Assembly (NCBI RefSeq): GCF_937127095.1
Contig: NZ_CAKZLP010000075.1
Location: 1-64,000 of the forward strand
DNA: 64,000 nt
From: an uncultured Amphritea sp.
GTDB lineage: Bacteria; Pseudomonadota; Gammaproteobacteria; Pseudomonadales; Balneatricaceae
Direction of reading: 5' to 3'
Of the stretch, positions 41,747-50,354 are shown piece after piece (the first letter of the stretch is position 1; each line of letters opens with the position of its first letter). The notes beneath the pieces were generated by a model. The model was not told where the DNA came from, did not search any database, and saw only the letters and a program-made list of their open reading frames with translations. A program made the position numbers and the translations under genes.

Positions 41747-42610
41747 GTGAAGCATATGTCAAACAGGGATCAGATTCTAATCGCCGGTTGCGGTGACGTC
41801 GGCAGTCAGCTGGGACTGAACCTGGCCGCCGCAGGGCACCAGGTATTTGGCCTTCGACGTAATATAAACCAGCTGCCCCCTGCGATCCAAGGGATTGCCG
41901 CTGATCTGAGTCAGACTGACACGCTTAAGGGTCTGCCGCAACAGCTGGACACCGTTTTCTATGTGGTTGCAGCGGGCTCGCGGGAGGAATCAGTCTACCG
42001 CCAGGCCTATTCCGGCGGGCTACAAAATCTGTTACAGGCATTGCAGCAACAGGGCATCCACCCCCGGCAGCTGTTTTTTGTCTCCAGCACAGCGGTCTAC
42101 CATCAGCAAAATGACGAATGGGTGGACGAGAGCAGCGCCACCGAGCCGGATAATTTCTCCGGCAGAATCATGCTCGACGCAGAACAGATCGCCCTGCAAA
42201 GCGGCATTCCGGCCACGGTAGTGCGCTTCAGCGGGATCTACGGCCCCGGACGCAACTACATGCTAAGCCAGGTCAATCGTGGCACCGGCTACCCCGCAGA
42301 CCCGCCACGCTACAGCAACCGGATCCATCGGGACGACTGCGTCGGGGTGCTGCAGCATCTCTGGCGGCGGTCACAGCAGCAACCACTGGCACCGGTTTAT
42401 CTCGCCAGCGATGATCAGCCAGCACCGCTGCACGAAGTCGGCGACTGGCTGGCAGCACAGCTGGGGGTTGAGATCACCGAACGTTCAGCACGGCGAACCA
42501 TCGGCAGTAAGCGCTGCAGTAATGCCCTGCTGAAACAGAGCGGTTATCAGTTCAGGTATCCTGATTATCAGTCCGGATACGCCGAACTGATCAAAGCGTT
42601 TCTGCGCTAA
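41747..42610 (+). CDS. SDR-family NAD(P)-binding epimerase-like protein (YeeZ type)
   Basis: This 287-residue protein starts with a Rossmann motif, ILIAGCGDVGSQLGLNLAAAG, with Gly-x-Gly-x-x-Gly spacing, and has VVRFSGIYGPGRN near 160-172. A classic YxxxK is not evident, as in the YeeZ group. The GTG at 41747 is preferred over the ATG at 41756 because AGGAAA lies six bases before it. The substrate is unknown. It is divergent from oxyR. Confidence 0.82.
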   Translation: MKHMSNRDQILIAGCGDVGSQLGLNLAAAGHQVFGLRRNINQLPPAIQGIAADLSQTDTLKGLPQQLDTVFYVVAAGSREESVYRQAYSGGLQNLLQALQQQGIHPRQLFFVSSTAVYHQQNDEWVDESSATEPDNFSGRIMLDAEQIALQSGIPATVVRFSGIYGPGRNYMLSQVNRGTGYPADPPRYSNRIHRDDCVGVLQHLWRRSQQQPLAPVYLASDDQPAPLHEVGDWLAAQLGVEITERSARRTIGSKRCSNALLKQSGYQFRYPDYQSGYAELIKAFLR

Positions 42611-42637
42611 GCAGGCAGGTTGCGAAAACTATTCTGA

Positions 42638-43390
42638 TTACTTCTGGTCGATATGTGGATCCCGCAGCTGCGGGTCCAGGTCGTCCGGAGTGTTGCTGTG
42701 ATGGTAGTACTGATAACGGTTGAAGCGGTATTCCATAAAGCGGAACAGGGCGATGATCAGCGCGCTGATCGCCAGATAGACAAACCCGGCAGCGAGAAAC
42801 ATCTCCAACGGGGTATAGGTGCGGGCAATAATTGTGCGCGCCATGCCGGTCAGATCTAACAGCGTAATCGTGCTGGCCAGGGCGCTGCCTTTGAGCATCA
42901 GAATCACCTCATTGCCGTACGCAGGCAGGGCGATGCCAAAAGCTCTCGGCATAATGATGCGGCGGATCTGCACAGACTTACTCATCCCCATCGCTTCCGC
43001 GGCTTCAATCTCTCCGGTAGGGATCGCCTGAATCGCACTGCGAAACAGTTCAGCACTGTAAGCCGCAGTATTCAGACTGAAAGCGATAATGGCGCACCAG
43101 TAGGGCTGCTTTAGCACTGGCCAGAGCAACGACTCACGCACCGCTTCAAACTGAGACGCACCGTAATACACCAAAAAGATCTGCACCAGCAGCGGCGTAC
43201 CCCGAAAAAAATAGATATAGGCAAACGGCAGCGCCTTCACCCAGGTGCGGCTCGATGCACGCATCAGCGCCAGCGGCACTGCCAACGCAATACCGATCAG
43301 ACCGGAGATCAGCACCAGCTCCATGGTCAGCCAGGCGCCTTCCAGCAAGCGGGGAAAATACTTCCAGATGACGTCCCATTCCCAGGTCAT
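42638..43390 (-). CDS. polar amino acid ABC transporter permease (HisM type)
   Basis: This is one of two permeases of a histidine/lysine/arginine/ornithine-type importer. The 250-residue protein has five or six membrane helices and the coupling loop EAAEAMGMSKSVQIRRIIMPRA (about 133-154). It overlaps the second permease by four bases. Confidence 0.92.
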   Translation of the reverse strand: MTWEWDVIWKYFPRLLEGAWLTMELVLISGLIGIALAVPLALMRASSRTWVKALPFAYIYFFRGTPLLVQIFLVYYGASQFEAVRESLLWPVLKQPYWCAIIAFSLNTAAYSAELFRSAIQAIPTGEIEAAEAMGMSKSVQIRRIIMPRAFGIALPAYGNEVILMLKGSALASTITLLDLTGMARTIIARTYTPLEMFLAAGFVYLAISALIIALFRFMEYRFNRYQYYHHSNTPDDLDPQLRDPHIDQK

Positions 43391-44079
43391 GCGCGATTCC
43401 CCCGGGCAGCCGGGTTAGCAACCCGTTCCATAAACATGGTAAAGGCCGTGGTCGCAGCGGTCAGCAACAGGTAGATACAGGCGGCCACCATAAAGAAAGT
43501 AAACGGCTCTTTGGTCGCGCTGATCGCCACCTGGGACTGACGCATAATATCGTTCAGGCCCACCACGGAGACCAGCGCAGTATCTTTAAGCAGCACCTGA
43601 AACAGATTACCCAGGCCAGGAATCGCCAGACGCCAGACCTGCGGTAAAATAATGCGGAAAAAGGTGCGCAGGGTACTCATGCCACAGGCCAGCCCGGACT
43701 CCCACTGCCCTTTCGGAATCTCCAGCAACGCCATGCGAAACACTTCGGTGGCGTAGGCGCCAAAGGCGATGGACAGGGCCGCCACACCCGCTACAAATGG
43801 CCCGATCTCGATATATTCGGTGTAACCAAACCATCCGGCGATCCACATCAACAGCTGGGAGCCGCCAAAATAGATGGTCAGCACCAGCAGCAGCTCGGGC
43901 AACCCTCTGACCAGCGTGGTATATCCGGTTGCCAGCCAGCGGGCAAGAGGATTTTTTGACAGCTTTGCCGCTGCCCCTATCAGGCCAAACACCAGACCGA
44001 CCAGCAAGCTGGACAGCGCCAGCTGGATGGTCATCCAGGTACCGGATATCAGGAGATGGCCAAAGCCTTGCAGATCCAT
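43387..44079 (-). CDS. polar amino acid ABC transporter permease (HisQ type)
   Basis: This is the partner permease, 230 residues long, with five or six helices and the coupling loop WESGLACGMSTLRTFFRIILPQ (about 136-157). TLVRGLPELLLVLTIYFG is a usual HisQ/ArtQ segment. It follows the binding-protein gene by 66 bp. Confidence 0.92.
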   Translation of the reverse strand: MDLQGFGHLLISGTWMTIQLALSSLLVGLVFGLIGAAAKLSKNPLARWLATGYTTLVRGLPELLLVLTIYFGGSQLLMWIAGWFGYTEYIEIGPFVAGVAALSIAFGAYATEVFRMALLEIPKGQWESGLACGMSTLRTFFRIILPQVWRLAIPGLGNLFQVLLKDTALVSVVGLNDIMRQSQVAISATKEPFTFFMVAACIYLLLTAATTAFTMFMERVANPAARGNRA

Positions 44080-44145
44080 GAAATTCGCCTAAAAAACGGG
44101 CCGGTCAAAGCCCGCCCCGGTTAGCAATGCTGGTTTAACCCGCGA

Positions 44146-44907
44146 TTAATAGATTGAGAACGGGAAGTACTTCTCATTGATCTTAGCGTAAGTACCGTCG
44201 GCAACAATCGCTTTGATTGCAGCGCTGAACTTATCTTTCAGCGCATCACCCTTGCGTACTGCTATACCGATCTCGTCGTTGATATCGATATCGGCACCGT
44301 TAAACGCAAACCCTTTGCCGTCGTCAGAGCGTAACCAGTCATAGGCCGGAAATTTATCCGACAGCAGCGCATCCAGACGACCGGATGCCAGATCCAGATA
44401 AGCGTTATCCTGAGTATCGTAGAGTTTTACCTCAACCACATCGCCCAGATTATCTTCCAGATACTGACCAGCAATCGTAGCCCGCTGCGCGCCGACAGTT
44501 TTACCCTTCAGCCCCTCTTTAGTCACTTCAATCGTGCTGCCTTCCGGTGTCACGAACGCCAGTACGTTGGAATAATACTTTTCCGAGAAGTCGACAACCC
44601 GCATACGCTCTTCGGTGATCGACATAGAGGCGATAATGGCATCGTATTTACGCGCCCGCAGCCCCGGAATAATGCCGTCCCAATCCTGCGCGACAATCTC
44701 GCAGTCAGCCTGCATCTGCGCGCACAGCGCTTTAGCGATCTCGACATCAAAGCCGATCAGCTCACCATTGGAATCCACCATATTAAACGGCGCGTAAGCC
44801 CCCTCAGTGGCGATTCGAATCTTATCACCGGCAGTGGCCATCTGCGCAGCCATCAGGCCCGTGGCAACAAGGGCAGCGGTGGCAAACAATTTGCGTATAT
44901 TCATCAT
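44146..44907 (-). CDS. periplasmic basic amino acid-binding protein
   Basis: This 253-residue solute-binding protein has a signal peptide ending near MAAQMATAGD and the family 3 signature GFDVEIAKALCAQMQADC. EGAYAPFN, SMSITEERMRVVDFSEKYY and GAQRATIAGQYLEDN are features of lysine/arginine/ornithine- and histidine-binding proteins. Two adjacent ATG codons (44907 and 44904) could both start it. It lies between the permeases and the ATPase gene, 84 bp after the latter. Confidence 0.93.
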   Translation of the reverse strand: MMNIRKLFATAALVATGLMAAQMATAGDKIRIATEGAYAPFNMVDSNGELIGFDVEIAKALCAQMQADCEIVAQDWDGIIPGLRARKYDAIIASMSITEERMRVVDFSEKYYSNVLAFVTPEGSTIEVTKEGLKGKTVGAQRATIAGQYLEDNLGDVVEVKLYDTQDNAYLDLASGRLDALLSDKFPAYDWLRSDDGKGFAFNGADIDINDEIGIAVRKGDALKDKFSAAIKAIVADGTYAKINEKYFPFSIY

Positions 44908-44991
44908 TTTTCCCTTTAAATGGTTCTTATTAAATGGTTCTTTGATTCATCAATAACATACTGCTTTTAAAACGGGTCATCGGTCAAACGC

Positions 44992-45765
44992 TTAGCTGTG
45001 GCTGGCCATAAACTCCTGCACGCGCTTGGATTTCGGATGATTGAACACCTGATCAGGCGGGCCCATCTCTTCAATCTGCCCCTGATGCAGGAATATCACC
45101 TGACTGGATACATCTTTGGCGAAGCGCATCTCATGGGTGACGATCAGCATGGTGCGCCCCTCTTCAGCCAGCTCTTTCATCACCGCCAGCACTTCGTTGA
45201 CCAGTTCAGGATCAAGTGCCGAGGTCGGCTCATCAAACAACAGCACCTGCGGGTCCATCGCCAACGTCCGGGCAATGGCGACGCGCTGTTTCTGCCCGCC
45301 GGAAAGGTTATCCGGGTAAGCATTGCGTTTATCCGCCAGACCGACCTTTTCCAGCAGCTGCTCGGCCCGGGCAATCGCCTCAGCTTTGGGCTGTTTCAGC
45401 ACCTGAGTCGGCGCTTCGATAATATTTTCCAGGATGGTTTTGTGTGGCCAGAGATTGAAATTCTGAAAGACAAAGCCGATGCGGGCACGCATCTGTTCCA
45501 GCTGTTTACGGTTTACCGCGACCAGATTACCATCTTTACCGGGTTTCAGATCAAGGCTTTCATCACCCACCGTGATCTCCCCCCGGCTGGGGTTTTCCAG
45601 CAGATTAATACAGCGAAGCAGGGTACTTTTACCGGAACCACTGGAGCCGAGAATCGAGATCACATCACCATCATAGGCGGTCAGCGAGACCCCTTTCAGG
45701 ACCGCGAGATCACCGTAGGACTTATGAATATCGTTCAGCACCAGGGCTGTTGGGGCATTCGCCAT
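44992..45765 (-). CDS. polar amino acid ABC transporter ATP-binding protein (HisP type)
   Basis: This 257-residue ATPase has Walker A LGSSGSGKSTLLRC (about 34-47), signature LSGGQKQRVAIARTLA and Walker B VLLFDEPTSALDPE, followed by the switch His in VTHEM. ENIIEAPTQVL is typical of HisP/ArtP members. It is the first gene of a four-gene operon, ATPase-binding protein-HisQ-HisM. Confidence 0.95.
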   Translation of the reverse strand: MANAPTALVLNDIHKSYGDLAVLKGVSLTAYDGDVISILGSSGSGKSTLLRCINLLENPSRGEITVGDESLDLKPGKDGNLVAVNRKQLEQMRARIGFVFQNFNLWPHKTILENIIEAPTQVLKQPKAEAIARAEQLLEKVGLADKRNAYPDNLSGGQKQRVAIARTLAMDPQVLLFDEPTSALDPELVNEVLAVMKELAEEGRTMLIVTHEMRFAKDVSSQVIFLHQGQIEEMGPPDQVFNHPKSKRVQEFMASHS

Positions 45766-46066
45766 GATCAGGCTTCCGTCTGGTATGTATTGTGCCGCTG
45801 GTAGCGGGTAATAACGCGAAGGATAGCACTCATCTCGTTATCAGATACTAAGAATAAGTTAAGCAGGATCCTCTGCCGCTATCACACATGTTTCCTATCA
45901 GAAACATAATAGAATCAGACAATTTTCCACAAAACAGGCGCGGAAGCAAACAAAAATAGAATTGAAGGAGAGGCTCTGGGAGGAGAGCAACAAGCGCAGA
46001 ACACAAAAATGGCCCCGAAGGGCCACTTTAATCGGTACGGTTTACACCGGCTTATTGCGGCGAAAA
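45766..46066. other. intergenic region between ppk and the ABC transporter operon
   Basis: It holds the ppk terminator at its right end and should hold the promoter of the transporter operon. I see no small gene and no clear promoter boxes. Confidence 0.5.
46005..46025 (-). terminator. terminator after ppk
   Basis: On the minus strand TGGCCC (46025-46020) pairs with GGGCCA (46015-46010) around TTCG, and TTTTTGTG follows. Confidence 0.88.
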
Positions 46067-48313
46067 TTAACTACCAAACTGGCTCAGCAGTGTTTCCTGG
46101 GCGCTGACCAGATCTTCACCTTCGGCGGGTTTATTCGGTGTGTAACTGCCATCAGAGTGCAACATCCAGCTACGGCTGTTATCGGCCAGATAGAGATCCA
46201 GGTCTGCCTTAATCCGCTCAGCCAGCTTTCCGGTTAGCGGAAACCCGGTTTCAACCCGGTTAAGCATATTACGTTCCATCCAGTCAGCACTGGAACAGAG
46301 CACATCGGGCTTACCTTTATTGCCAAAATAATAAACCCGGGTGTGTTCCAGAAAGCGGCCGATAATGGAGCGAACCGAGATATTTTCAGAGATCCCCTCA
46401 ATACCGGGACGCAGACGGCACATACCGCGGACAATCAGCTCGATTTTCACCCCTTTCTGCGATGCCTGATACAGCGCACGAATCAGCTGAGGCTCGGTCA
46501 GACCATTGATTTTAACGATGATATGACCATTTTTACCATGCTTTGCTTCCCGCTCGATCATCTCGATCATGCGCGCATGCAGGGTAAACGGCGCATTATG
46601 CAGTTTTTTCAACCGCAGAATCTTACCCATACCGGTGAGTTGCTGGAATATTTTGTGAACATCCTCTCCCACATCGACATCGCTGGTCATGTAACTGTAA
46701 TCGGTATACAACCGAGCAGTCCCCGAATGATAGTTACCGGTGCCCAGATGTGCATAACGCACCAACTTGCCCTCTTCACGGCGCACAATCAGCATCATTT
46801 TTGCGTGGGTTTTAAAGTCAACCACACCGTAAACGACCAGTGCACCGGCCTCCTGCAGACGGCCCGCCAGTTGCAGGTTGGATTCCTCATCAAACCGGGC
46901 GCGCAGCTCGATAACCACGGTCACCTCTTTACCACTGCGGGCGGCATCCACCAGCGCATCGACAATGTCAGAGTTGACACCGGTACGGTAAAGGGTCTGT
47001 TTGATCGCCAGCACCTTAGGATCTTTAGCCGCCTGCCGCAGCAGATCGACCACCGGTGAGAATGACTGGAACGGATGGTGCAGCAGTTCATCTTTCTGTC
47101 GCAGCACATCAAAGATATTTTTCTGCTTATAGCGGCCCGACATACCCGGTGTGAATGGCTTCCAGCAGAGCTGTTTACAATCAACCAGATCACGCAACGC
47201 CATCATCCGCGTCAGGTTAACCGGGCCATCAACCCGATAGGTATGCGCTTCATCCAGGCTGAACTCACGCAGCAGAAAACGGATCAGGTTTTCAGGGGTG
47301 CGCTGGTCTACCTCAAGGCGCACGGCAGCACCATACTTACGGGAGTGCAATTCGCCCCGCAGAGTACGGGCAAGGTCTTCAACCTCTTCCGAGTCAAAGG
47401 TCAGGTCGGCATTACGGGTGATGCGGAACTGATAACAGCCCTCAACCTTCATCCCCGGGAACATCTCATCGGCAAACTCATGGATGATGGAGGAGAGGAA
47501 GATCAGGTTATCACCGCCATTGCAGAGATTATCAGGCAGACGGATCAGGCGCGGCAGGGAGCGGGGCGCAGGGATAATCGCCAACCCACTTTCCCGGCCA
47601 AACGCATCCTTACCATCCAGCTCAACAATAAAGTTAAGACTCTTGTTGACCAGACGGGGAAACGGGTGGGACGGGTCAAGCCCGATAGGGCTGACAACCG
47701 GCTGCACCTTCTCTTCAAAAAAGACACGAATCCACTCTTTCTGCTCATCGGTCCAATCCCGGCGACGCTGAAAGTGGATATTCTCATTTTTCAGCTGCGG
47801 GAAGATCGTTTCGTTAAGAATTTTATACTGGCGCTCAACCTGAGCATTACAAATCTCACAGATGCGATTCATCACCGCCTGTGGATGCAGGGCGTCAGGG
47901 CCTACCGACTCACGTCCATACTTCAGCTGCGCCATCAGCTCAGCCACACGAATCTCAAAGAACTCATCCAGGTTACTGGAAAAGATCAGCAGAAACATCA
48001 ACCGTTCCATCAGCGGATGACTCTCATCCAGCGCCTGCTCCAGCACCCGGATATTAAACTGCAGATGGCTCAGCTCGCGATTGATATACAGCTCAGGGGC
48101 TTTCAGGTCCAGCGGCAGCTCTTCAACCGGCTCCGTTACCGCAATCGCTTCACGGCTTTCAACCAGCGCAATAGAGGCTTCAGCGGCTTCATTAGAGGGG
48201 TCTCGCTGTTCGTTAACAGACTGAATTAGCTGTTCAGTCGCCTTCTCGATAGTCTGCGTAGAGGCCTGATTGATGACCGACTCACTCGCCTGCTCTTTGA
48301 TCTGCTCTGTCAT
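46067..48313 (-). CDS. ppk1: polyphosphate kinase 1
   Basis: Ppk1 makes polyphosphate from ATP. The 748-residue protein is about 60 residues longer than E. coli Ppk because of an N-terminal tail (about 1-75) rich in Glu, Gln, Ser and Ala. The conserved body starts at LYINRELSHLQFNIRVLEQA. The catalytic block HAKMMLIVRREEGKLVRYAHLG in outline and TGNYHSGTARLYTDYS contain the two important histidines, with the first to be phosphorylated. RIPDNLC-like RLPDNLCNGG and the C-terminal SADWMERNMLNRVE are normal. It lies 54 bp after hemB. Confidence 0.96.
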   Translation of the reverse strand: MTEQIKEQASESVINQASTQTIEKATEQLIQSVNEQRDPSNEAAEASIALVESREAIAVTEPVEELPLDLKAPELYINRELSHLQFNIRVLEQALDESHPLMERLMFLLIFSSNLDEFFEIRVAELMAQLKYGRESVGPDALHPQAVMNRICEICNAQVERQYKILNETIFPQLKNENIHFQRRRDWTDEQKEWIRVFFEEKVQPVVSPIGLDPSHPFPRLVNKSLNFIVELDGKDAFGRESGLAIIPAPRSLPRLIRLPDNLCNGGDNLIFLSSIIHEFADEMFPGMKVEGCYQFRITRNADLTFDSEEVEDLARTLRGELHSRKYGAAVRLEVDQRTPENLIRFLLREFSLDEAHTYRVDGPVNLTRMMALRDLVDCKQLCWKPFTPGMSGRYKQKNIFDVLRQKDELLHHPFQSFSPVVDLLRQAAKDPKVLAIKQTLYRTGVNSDIVDALVDAARSGKEVTVVIELRARFDEESNLQLAGRLQEAGALVVYGVVDFKTHAKMMLIVRREEGKLVRYAHLGTGNYHSGTARLYTDYSYMTSDVDVGEDVHKIFQQLTGMGKILRLKKLHNAPFTLHARMIEMIEREAKHGKNGHIIVKINGLTEPQLIRALYQASQKGVKIELIVRGMCRLRPGIEGISENISVRSIIGRFLEHTRVYYFGNKGKPDVLCSSADWMERNMLNRVETGFPLTGKLAERIKADLDLYLADNSRSWMLHSDGSYTPNKPAEGEDLVSAQETLLSQFGS

Positions 48314-48367
48314 TACTGCACCTTTACAACCACTATTTATTTTGATTATCCCTGCAGCAACTGAATG

Positions 48368-49378
48368 TCACTCATTCAGTAACTGCGCAGCCCGTTTGGC
48401 AAAATAGGTCAGAATGCCATCACACCCCGCCCGTTTAATACAGGTCAGAGATTCCATCATTACGCTACGCTCATCCAGCCAGCCATTCTGAAATGCCGCC
48501 ATATGCATCGCATACTCACCGCTAACCTGATATACAAAGGTTGGTACTTTCAGTTCAGTTTTAACCCGACGAACAATATCCAGATAGGGCATACCCGGCT
48601 TCACCATCACCATATCGGCACCCTCTGCCAGATCCAGCGCCACCTCGTGCAAGGCCTCATCACTGTTAGCAGGGTCCATCTGGTAGTTGAATTTATTACC
48701 TTTACCCAGATTACCAGCAGAACCTACAGCATCACGGAAAGGGCCATAGTAAGCACTCGCATACTTTGCAGAGTAGGCCATAATACGGGTGTTTACACGG
48801 CCATTCATCTCCAGTTCTTCGCGGATAGAGCCGATCCGGCCATCCATCATATCGCTGGGTGCAACAATGTCAGCACCGGCCTCGGCATGAGACAGCGCCT
48901 GACGCACCAGCGTATCAACGGTGCGATCATTTAAAACATAGCCATTGGTATCAATAATGCCATCCTGACCATGGGTGGTGAACGGGTCCAGCGCCACATC
49001 GGTAATCACACCCAGTTCCGGGCAGGCATCTTTAAGCGCTTTAACCGCACGCTGCGCCAAACCATCAGGATTATAAGCCTCTTCCGCCAGCTCAGTTTTA
49101 GCACTCAGCGGCGTCACAGGAAACAGTGCAATCGCAGGGATGCCAAGCGACACCAGTTCGCGGGCTTCTTTAACCAGCAGATCAATACTCATCCGCTCGA
49201 CACCCGGCATTGAAGGCACCACTTCACGCTGATTTTCCCCTTCAATTACAAACATCGGGTAGATCAGATCATCCGGCGTCAGCACGTTTTCACGCATAAG
49301 ACGACGGGAAAAATCATCAGCCCGCATACGACGCATACGGGTTTCAGGGAAAAAACGCTGACTATTAGTAAATGACAC
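48368..49378 (-). CDS. hemB: delta-aminolevulinic acid dehydratase
   Basis: HemB condenses two 5-aminolevulinates to porphobilinogen. The 336-residue protein has the Schiff-base lysine region MVKPGMPYLDIVRR, FVYQVSGEYAMH, and SDMMDGRIGSIRE. The residues at the metal site (around DVALDPFTTHGQDG) lack the three cysteines of the zinc type, so it is of the magnesium-using type. ppk follows. Confidence 0.97.
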   Translation of the reverse strand: MSFTNSQRFFPETRMRRMRADDFSRRLMRENVLTPDDLIYPMFVIEGENQREVVPSMPGVERMSIDLLVKEARELVSLGIPAIALFPVTPLSAKTELAEEAYNPDGLAQRAVKALKDACPELGVITDVALDPFTTHGQDGIIDTNGYVLNDRTVDTLVRQALSHAEAGADIVAPSDMMDGRIGSIREELEMNGRVNTRIMAYSAKYASAYYGPFRDAVGSAGNLGKGNKFNYQMDPANSDEALHEVALDLAEGADMVMVKPGMPYLDIVRRVKTELKVPTFVYQVSGEYAMHMAAFQNGWLDERSVMMESLTCIKRAGCDGILTYFAKRAAQLLNE

Positions 49379-49590
49379 GGAAATCTTCCTCCAGAAGCGG
49401 CTATTTGACCGGAAAACAGTTACGTTATTATGACAGAAGCCACTTGGTGGCGACTATAGATAAAGCGCTATAGTTGGCGACTGAGTATTTTTTTATACTG
49501 GCAATAGCCCATCACGCCTGACAGTCGATGCAGTAATTACCAGGAATCAGTTGTCAGACTCTTACCTTCACCCTTAAGGGAGTTCAGTTT

Positions 49591-50241
49591 ATGAAAAAAG
49601 TTGCAGTGGTTTTATCCGGATGCGGTGTTTACGACGGTTCGGAAATCTATGAATCCGTACTAACACTACTGGCGATTGAACAGGGCGGCGCCAGCTATCA
49701 GTGTATGGCCCCCAACATTGATCAGATGCATGTCATCGATCACCGCAGTGGTGAAGTCATGGCCGATCAGCAGCGCAATGTGCTCACCGAGGCCGCGCGC
49801 CTGGCCCGCGGAGAGATTCTCGACCTGGCAGAAGCCAATCCCGCTGACTACGACGCACTGATTATCCCTGGCGGCTTTGGTGCAGCCAAAAACCTGAGCA
49901 ATTTCGCGGTTGCCGGCGCTGCTGCGGTGGTCAATCCAGACCTGATCACCTTCGCCCAGGCCATTCATGCCGCAGGCAAGCCGGTGGGCCTGATCTGCAT
50001 CGCGCCAACCATGACGCCGCTGCTATTTGGTGACGCCCTCTGTACCATTGGCAATGATAAAGAGATCGCCACGGCGATTGAAACCATGGGCGGTCAGCAT
50101 CAGGATTGTGACTGCAGCAGCATTGTTATTGATGACACCCGTAAAATTGTAACAACACCCGCGTACATGTTAGCGGGTAGCATCAGTGAAGCAGCCGCCG
50201 GCATTAACAAACTGGTTGATAAGGTGCTGCAACTTTCCTGA
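49591..50241 (+). CDS. elbB: isoprenoid biosynthesis glyoxalase-like protein ElbB
   Basis: This 216-residue DJ-1/PfpI-superfamily protein has VVLSGCGVYDGSEIYESV at the start, the LIIPGGFGAAKNLSNFA strand-loop, and the nucleophile-elbow cysteine in VGLICIAPTM. These match ElbB/GATase1-like proteins reported to have weak glyoxalase activity. It stands alone; GGGAG precedes the ATG. Confidence 0.94.
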   Translation: MKKVAVVLSGCGVYDGSEIYESVLTLLAIEQGGASYQCMAPNIDQMHVIDHRSGEVMADQQRNVLTEAARLARGEILDLAEANPADYDALIIPGGFGAAKNLSNFAVAGAAAVVNPDLITFAQAIHAAGKPVGLICIAPTMTPLLFGDALCTIGNDKEIATAIETMGGQHQDCDCSSIVIDDTRKIVTTPAYMLAGSISEAAAGINKLVDKVLQLS

Positions 50242-50294
50242 TCGCTGTTATGATTGGTCTCAATAATTAAAGCAATATGATAGTGAGCCGTTCT

Positions 50295-50354
50295 ATGCCA
50301 TCAGAGATGTTTGCCTGTTATTTCAAGTCCAGCCCGGCGCTAAAGCTGAACTGA
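50295..50354 (+). CDS. possible 19-codon upstream frame coupled to the c-di-GMP enzyme gene
   Basis: An ATG at 50295 opens 19 codons (MPSEMFACYFKSSPALKLN) whose stop, TGA, overlaps the ATG of the next gene as ATGA. The main gene has no clear ribosome site of its own, so translational coupling is possible. There is no independent proof that this peptide is made. Confidence 0.35.
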   Translation: MPSEMFACYFKSSPALKLN

